DNA from: Mesocentrotus franciscanus
Taxonomy: Eukaryota > Echinodermata > Echinoidea > Camarodonta > Strongylocentrotidae
DNA length: 64,000 nt
NCBI GenBank assembly: GCA_037976565.1
Contig: CP137672.1
Coordinates: forward strand, 18,934,335 to 18,998,334
Reading direction: 5' to 3'
Positions 58,067 through 64,000 of this stretch are shown in pieces. Made by a program: the position numbers and the translations under genes. Positions within the stretch are counted from its first letter, which is position 1; each line of letters starts with the position of its first letter. The notes below the pieces were generated by a model. That model searched no databases. It was not told the DNA's origin and saw only the letters and a program-made list of their open reading frames with translations.

Positions 58067-58819
58067 TTATGTGTCGTCATCGCTGTCGTAGCCGACCGTT
58101 GACATCAGGACGGTGATGTCGTCTGGCTTGCCACCTGTGAATTAAAGAAGAGAACATATGAAATTTAAGAATGAATTAAACACACCTAATGAATAAAAGA
58201 AGAAATAGCACCATTATCTCAATAACAAGTAAAACAATCTTCACAATTTGTAACTTGAAAGTAAATACTTCTAGATTTCGGGGGGAAATCTGAATGATAC
58301 GGACATTTTAAAACAGTCTATATTTTCCAAGAGAAGTGTTGATTTAGACTAATAATTAACTATCCATACATGTGGGCCCCAAACATGGGGGGCGTTTCAT
58401 GAAACAATTAGTCAGTGGTTTTCACCGACTAATATCATTTTCACCGACTATTTTCCAGGCCTCTGATTGGTCAAATTTAGTCAGCGCTGACAGTTGTCGG
58501 CGGACAAATGTTGAAGAAACGCCCCCAGGTTTCACAGGTGTATGCAAGCACAGAAAAGTCAGAAGAGCATCAATCTGCATCATTTTATGCAGCATGAATT
58601 CCCCTCTGGCTCTCTCTACGGATGATTATATTTTGCCCCGTGACTTCGCCCTGTGATATAACTAATGAGAATATATCTATGCTATATACCTGTAAACTCC
58701 ATCCCGTTTTCCCTTGCATGCATAGCAAATGGTGACATGTAGGTTGGGTCATATGCTAGGCGTCTTGCTTTGGCTGCAATGTCGTTGACTGTCTTCTGTA
58801 CACTTGAGAATGTGTTGTC
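58067..58819 (-). CDS. PPTC7: PPTC7-like PP2C phosphatase, last two coding exons
   Basis: PPTC7 is a mitochondrial PP2C-type Ser/Thr phosphatase linked to coenzyme Q biosynthesis. Two exons are visible: 58819-58690 (acceptor cag/GAC, donor G/gtatat, 43 codons plus 1 nt) and 58134-58067 with the TAA stop. The join gives 65 aa. Matching parts are VQKTVNDIAAKARRLAYDP, TYMSPFAMHARENG and GGKPDDITVLMS, against the AYDPNYMSPFA and GGKPDDITVLLS known in human PPTC7. The Asp pair in KPDDIT is the last metal-binding motif of PP2C. The C-terminus ends GYDSDDDT, more acidic than the human end. The preceding exon with the DGLFDN motif was not found up to 64000, so the upstream intron exceeds 5 kb and the gene continues beyond the window. 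Confidence 0.9.
58386..58527. mobile_element. MITE in the last PPTC7 intron
   Basis: GGGGGGCGTTTCATGAAAC on the left and GTTGAAGAAACGCCCCC on the right are inverted ends. CAGTGGTTTTCACCGACTAA and related CCGACTA motifs fill the inside. It is non-coding. Confidence 0.65.
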
Positions 58820-58879
58820 CTGTAAACAGAGAGGGAGGAAACGAAGAGGAAAGGAAAAGGAAAGAGAAATGAGAGAGGG

Positions 58880-58883
<4 letters not shown>

Positions 58884-58915
<32 letters not shown>
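58884..58915. repeat. (GA)n microsatellite
   Basis: About 15 GA repeats within a wider GA-rich tract at 58825-58915, just upstream (on the minus strand) of the PPTC7 penultimate exon. Confidence 0.9.
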
Positions 58916-58917
<2 letters not shown>

Positions 58918-59619
58918 ACAACAACAAATATAAATGAGCTGCAATCATCTCAATAATGATTTAAACCATTTCATCCAATAAATATCAGGGTAATAAAACG
59001 TGTTTTCTTGTTACTTGTCACAAATCAATCTACATCTATAAGCACCTTATCAAAACACAAGTTCATGTTCTCGTCCGCTTGACACTAACTTTATATTCTC
59101 TTCAGCATACAAACCAAACCCAGTTCCAAAACTTACATGTAGTATGTTGACATTTTATATTTTTCACAGCATCCATGCTGTTTTCTATACATCCGTTCTG
59201 TAGAAAGGACATCACCCTATTTTCTCACCTACTCTTCCCCAATATTATTTGAGATTTTGATCAAGATTAGACACTCTTACTCCCTCTATAAAGCTCTCAA
59301 AAAGGTTCATTGGAACACTTTATAGTAACTTTTGCCCTGGCAACACTCCAAGTTCAACCGCATGTGGGTCGCCTGTCTTGATAAATATTGATAACTGACA
59401 AAAAACTAAGGCCTGAATTAGCTGGATTGAGTTACAGTACATGTATGTTGAGTCTGTGACTCAGGTTTGCTGGCACAAACCCTCGTCAGGCCTAAGTCAT
59501 ATTCTCAGGGTCTGAACAATCAGTGTTAAAGACTACACTTGCTGATATAATGGTGTGTTCAATCGACACACTTTTTCACCCTAGAATCATGGTTTATAAA
59601 GACGTTTAGTTTAAAACAC
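58916..59619. other. intron or upstream DNA of PPTC7, nothing recognised
   Basis: No exon with PP2C motifs was found on the minus strand. Composition is AT-rich without repeats that I recognise. Confidence 0.35.
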
Positions 59620-59957
59620 GGTTGCGTTCAAGTGATTTTTCGTTTTTTCGTGTTTAAAAACACAAACATGAAACGCTGAAAAAGATGCGTTTTGTATCAT
59701 GATTCTGCAGAATCATGGTCGCTAAAATGCGCTTGAACGAACAGAGATCTCAATCATGATTCTATGACGTCATTATCTATTATATATATTATCGCTACCT
59801 ATTTCTATTCTTCCTGGGTGGCCTTGAAATGAGCGAGAATCATCGCTGATGGAAAATCACTTGAACGATCTCCGGCAGTAAACGTGTTTTGTATCGGCGT
59901 TTTGAATTCTGATTCATGTTTGTGATTCTAGCTTCGAAAAATCGCTTGAACGCACCC
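59620..59957. mobile_element. palindromic MITE with GGTTGCGTTCAAG ends
   Basis: GGTTGCGTTCAAGTGATTTT and TTCG at the left pair with CGAAAAATCGCTTGAACGCA and CCC at the right. Inside are further palindromic pieces (CATGATTCTGCAGAATCATG, ATCATGATTCTATGACG). It is non-coding. Confidence 0.75.
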
Positions 59958-60464
59958 GAAGTAGACCCTGCCCTGTGTCAGACTCATTCAAGACACAAAG
60001 TCTCCCCCCTCCCCTACAAAAAAAAATCTTTAAGTCATACCAAACTTGTTTCTTCCTCTTCCAGCACTTACAACCATGAAGATATGACATGAACTGGAGC
60101 AGCAATATACAGCCAGGTCGAAGTTGAGACCCATATTTCATTGTTTACCGTAACCTAGTGAACTGGAGTTATTCTTCCTATAATTCACTTTTTACCGGGT
60201 ATGTTTGCATTGTCTGTGAAATTTATTAGATCCACAGATATGAAACTTCTTCTTCAAGGAAAAAACTCAGACTTCTACTTTCTCTCCTTTAATAATAGCA
60301 TTCACTTTGTTCTTTCTGGTCTTAATATTTCAACTACATGTACATGTTTCCGGTTAAATCCGGTTATCTATCTTTTTTTATTATGTTCTCCAGTATGGAA
60401 AGAGGACAAGGTTATGTAAATAGGGAAGACTACATTTCCTCTGTCTATCTCATCATTACACAAC

Positions 60465-60863
60465 TTTAAAGGTAAAGACCAGTTTTGGAAACGCCCCTCT
60501 CTCAAAAAATGAAATGGAAGCTCTCATTACCAATCATGTGCAAGAATATGTTTTGACTAATACGTGATGATACAAATTTTGCCGGGAAACCGCCTACTAA
60601 TTGATATATTTGGTAAATTATTATATCTATTGGGACCAAATAGATATTGCGCACGTAGTCGCGTAGTCCCATATACATCTTTCTGTGTACAGTGCTTGTA
60701 ACTTTACCAAGACTGGGCCAATTTTTTTTATCATTTTGATGATTCCAGAACCTAGCAGTACACACCAATACTTATATGCTAGATGATCAACCTTTTCTGA
60801 TTGATTCCACAACGTTTCTTTCACAATGCAATCGCATGACCAGAACTGGCCTTTATCTTTAAC
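60465..60863 (-). mobile_element. full-length MITE-like element of about 400 bp
   Basis: TTTAAAGGTAAAGACCAGTT and TTGG at one end pair with CCAGAACTGGCCTTTATCTT and TAA at the other. Its internal sequence on the minus strand is the same as 8677-8895. The 127-codon minus-strand ORF across it is a by-product of the repeat. Confidence 0.8.
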
Positions 60864-61626
60864 TACACCTAACACTTGCACTGAAATATCTGGTAGTAAT
60901 TGTATCCATAGTACTACTTCACATTTCATTCTTGTTTGTGTTTGAGTACTTCTGGAACAAAACCATTTCCCCCTTCCATTTATCACTTCAACTGTTCCTA
61001 TTCCATTCATTACATCATAAACACGTCCCCCTTTTAATTCCTTCCCATTTCATCTGCAAAATAGCTTTATTGCACCCATTTCCACCTGTAAATGCCTTGT
61101 CTATAAATCACACCAAATGACCATTGGAAGTTAGGCATTCCTTTTAAGGAGTTTACACAATACTTCAAGGGTTATTTATAACCCTGCAATGATCTACTGT
61201 GTAAAGCTGAATAACAAATGAGAAGGTCTTTGGGTCAACAATGCATTCACACTTTTTCACAGAATTCATTCACAGTATCACCTTCATGCCAAGGCAATGC
61301 CTACCAGGGCATGAGCTGCTATTTGGAATAGGAAATACTTCTGCCATCAATGATAGCTTACAATACCCTTTTTCTTCTTCTCATGGTTACATTGAGTTTG
61401 TATCATACAGAACAACTACAAATACAGTACATTGTACTTGCATACAATATTGACATGATGCGATTGTCTCGTATAAATATAAGTCAGGTATACTTTTAAA
61501 GAACATGAAGTTTAACCCTTCTTTTGCATCTGAGGAAAAAAAATTGGGGGTATGTAACTATGTATTGGTGGGCATTTTCAGCTATGGTTCCATTTTCCAA
61601 TGCTTACATGCATCCTGATAAATATA

Positions 61627-62030
61627 GCCATTAAAGGGATCCAGTAACTTTGTCTCAGATTCTGAAAAAAAATCCTGGATTTAGCTCATGCTGCAATGAT
61701 AATTATAAACCTTTGTCAGTCAGAAACCCCATGACTTTTACAGCCAATCGCCTGTCTGATTATCAAGATATTTATGATTGGAAATCGAAACCAAATTTTG
61801 CATTTTCCTAACGGTTTTCATAACACTACAGTCTATTGGGGAAAACGAGTATGATAAAACCGGTCACTCAAAGATTTTTACTTTTTTGAGGCACGTACTT
61901 CTTGATCATTTTGAAGAGCGATTTTTTTTTTAGGGCTTCAATATTACACCATATCACAGACACTGATAACACGTAAGGCCGTGCATCTCAGATTTAACAT
62001 TGTAAATGTTAAACGATGCCTTTAATAGCC
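61627..62030. mobile_element. possible MITE with CCATTAAAGG ends
   Basis: GCCATTAAAGGGATCC at the left and ATGCCTTTAATAGCC at the right are imperfect inverted ends; the interior is non-coding. Only the outer 10-15 bp are convincing. Confidence 0.4.
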
Positions 62031-62619
62031 ATTAACATCTGACACATAACATACTGTACATGTACATGCAATACTACTAGGATATAGGCAGCCAGAGCAT
62101 CAAAAACCTGAATCAATTAGGTTCCCTACATCGAATTGCAATCCCAGCATACCCTTGTTTATCTCATTAGCACCTAGCTCTTTTCTAATTTCTTTCTCTC
62201 GTCCCACGCACATTTTTCTCTCTCTCTCTCCCAATCCCATGCTACCTGGATGCCCATCGATTGGGGAAGCGATGGCCTGAACCAATGAAGTAGCCAACAT
62301 TCCTAGAGGGTCAATACTGCAGAGGCCTGGAATGGACTCCTACAGGAGCATGGTGGGGAGGGGAGGGGTTAGGTTTACAGAAACGGGTTAAGTTTACAGA
62401 AACGATTTTTGCTGATAGCAGGAGGTGGTGGGCAATTTACAAGACGGTTTCTGCTGATAGTAATTAAGCTAGCTGCCTCTTCTACATGCAGGCAGTTTCC
62501 ATTTCTTTCTTTTTTGGGAGGGGGAGAGCAGGGCAGGGCAAGATTCACAAGAACTATTTCTAGTTGGACATACATACTGTAAAGTTCATGTGAGGAGGGG
62601 CATGCACTTGAATGCTTGG

Positions 62620-62775
62620 GATGCAATCAGAGAATTTTGGGGTGAGAAACACGCACAAAAATGTGGGGACTTTATGCATGGTAGAGTATTTCAGAGTGAA
62701 AAAGACACCAGCCCCCTAACAACAAAAATGTGGGGACTTCTTTTGCTTGCTAGAGAATTTTGGAGTGGGGACATG
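62620..62775. repeat. short imperfect tandem duplication
   Basis: CAGAGAATTTTGGGGTGAGA and ACAAAAATGTGGGGACTT recur as ACAAAAATGTGGGGACTTCT and TAGAGAATTTTGGAGTGGGG, with intervening TAGAGTATTTCAGAGTG as a third partial copy. Function unknown. Confidence 0.55.
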
Positions 62776-64000
62776 TGCCCTCAGCATCCCCAGAGAAAAC
62801 TAGTAAACTACCAACTCCAAGGTGCCTAGAAGTGTGAGGAGGATATGTTGTGACTGTGAGTGTGACACCTACATGTATTCAGAATATCAGTCTCCAAACT
62901 AATTTGGCCTAACGATCGACATGCTCTCAACAAGCAATTCAAACTGCTTTAGCGACACGTCCCTTACATTAAGCATGATCTCTCACCTTTTTACAACATT
63001 TACCAATGTATACCAGCCCATCATAATACCCTGTGTACGTGCTCTGAGATAAATGTCAGACACTGAACCCCTGCCATTGTGGGTGTAAACTAGAGCTATG
63101 GACTAGTTTTTCTAGATCAGTAACGTCAATATTTATTACAGCGGATGGCTGAGCCAGACAGTTGCAATGATATTCCATCTGTATACAAACGTTGTTTACA
63201 GTAGGCAATTGCAAGGACTAGCAATTTTGTTCAAGAGAGGCTCATTTTCAATTTCTATAATTGTGAAGGTGAAGTCGGCTTCCTGAAATTCACATGCACA
63301 TTCCCATTTTTTAAAAACCAGAATATTTTGTTAACTTTCTAGATCTCTTTCCGAATCCAACTATTTTTCAAATGATTTTAAAATCTATACAAACATGTAA
63401 AAAAGGGAATCTTTTGACATGTTCAGAATGTCTATTTCTCATGGGAATTTTGGTTAAAGTTAGGGGTCATTTTGAATTATAGGGATTAATTTGCCATTGA
63501 CTAAGTGGTTTCAAGCCCTACAGAAGATACCGGTATATATATATATATTTTTGTGTGTTTAGCTGCTCAAGTACATAATCGGAAATCAAAAAGGAAATAA
63601 GATAATTTTCTTTCCATGACGGTCAGCAGAGCGTAATCTATTTCACAGAAATGACAGATAGCTCACAGCTTTCCTTTTTCAAGAATTGTGTTCAGATACA
63701 TGTGAGACTTTCAACTGAGTACATGTACAGGTATATACCATGCTGTGCATGTGCACAATGTTATACAAAGCATCAGTACTCAGTAGCCATGCCGTAATAT
63801 ATGAATACTATGTCTTTCAGTGTCCTCCCCACCTCCCCAAAGAGAGGGGGTGGAAATGGGGCCAAGGGTGGTTTCCTCCCATAACTCTAAATCGATCCAC
63901 TTAAAAGAAAAACACTTAATAGCATAATTCTTTTTTTTTTAAAGCCCTCATAAAAAATCCAAATGTCCATTGAAAGCATTTCATACTGTAAAATCACTAA
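62776..64000. other. non-coding end of the window
   Basis: Presumed PPTC7 intron. There is a short TA run at 63536-63549 and no exon, RNA gene or clear inverted repeat. Confidence 0.35.

Noticed and set aside
60627..61010. 127-codon minus-strand ORF as a gene
   Set aside because: It lies mostly over a MITE that has a second, non-open copy at 8677-8895.
58830..64000. Further upstream PPTC7 exons in the window
   Set aside because: I looked on the minus strand for the DGLFDN and other PP2C motifs and found none.
1..64000. A new multi-gene defence or biosynthetic system
   Set aside because: All intact genes found are ordinary animal genes, and the remaining structure is explained by repeats and transposons.

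Overview
The window is metazoan nuclear DNA, most likely from an echinoderm, with a sea urchin the best guess. The evidence is AT-rich sequence with short exons bounded by GT/AG introns, frequent TACATG-type simple motifs, many small palindromic transposons, a tRNA-derived SINE and a CR1/L2-like retrotransposon. The species is inferred; no sequence in the window proves it. There are no bacterial, phage or CRISPR features.

Five host genes can be supported. In order they are: a C2H2 zinc-finger gene (+, 5853-8118, 12 fingers, with two apparent 1-nt deletions in the last one); a FAM216 family gene (+, coding exons 14293-20924, 312 aa); VPS29 of retromer (-, 31790-27559, four coding exons, 182 aa); RAD9 of the 9-1-1 checkpoint clamp (+, 31994-49921, 13 coding exons, 543 aa); and the last two coding exons of a PPTC7-like PP2C phosphatase (-, 58819-58067), whose upstream exons lie outside the window. 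The exon joins were followed by hand and keep phase throughout.

The order and orientation FAM216(+) - VPS29(-) - RAD9(+) - PPTC7(-) is, to my knowledge, the same as FAM216A-VPS29-RAD9B-PPTC7 on human 12q24.11. VPS29 and RAD9 start codons are only 203 bp apart, head to head, across a region with two CCAAT boxes in opposite orientation and a TATA-like element on the RAD9 side. The pairing joins an endosomal trafficking gene with a DNA-damage gene, so linkage probably reflects an ancient shared promoter rather than a shared pathway.

The rest is repeat-rich. RAD9 intron 10 holds a decayed non-LTR retrotransposon of about 7.5 kb (tandem-repeat 5' region, ORF1 with a PHD finger, ORF2 with endonuclease and reverse transcriptase, GAT-rich tail). 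RAD9 intron 6 holds a piggyBac-like element inserted at TTAA inside an older palindromic element, and a second copy of that host element in the FAM216 gene shows the empty site. A GA-rich satellite with a unit of about 213 bp (seven copies) lies between FAM216 and VPS29. FAM216 and RAD9 both have tandem duplications running from the end of the coding sequence into the 3' UTR. No clearly new functional system was found; the strongest observations are the conserved gene block, the nested insertion with its empty site, and the repeated coding ends.
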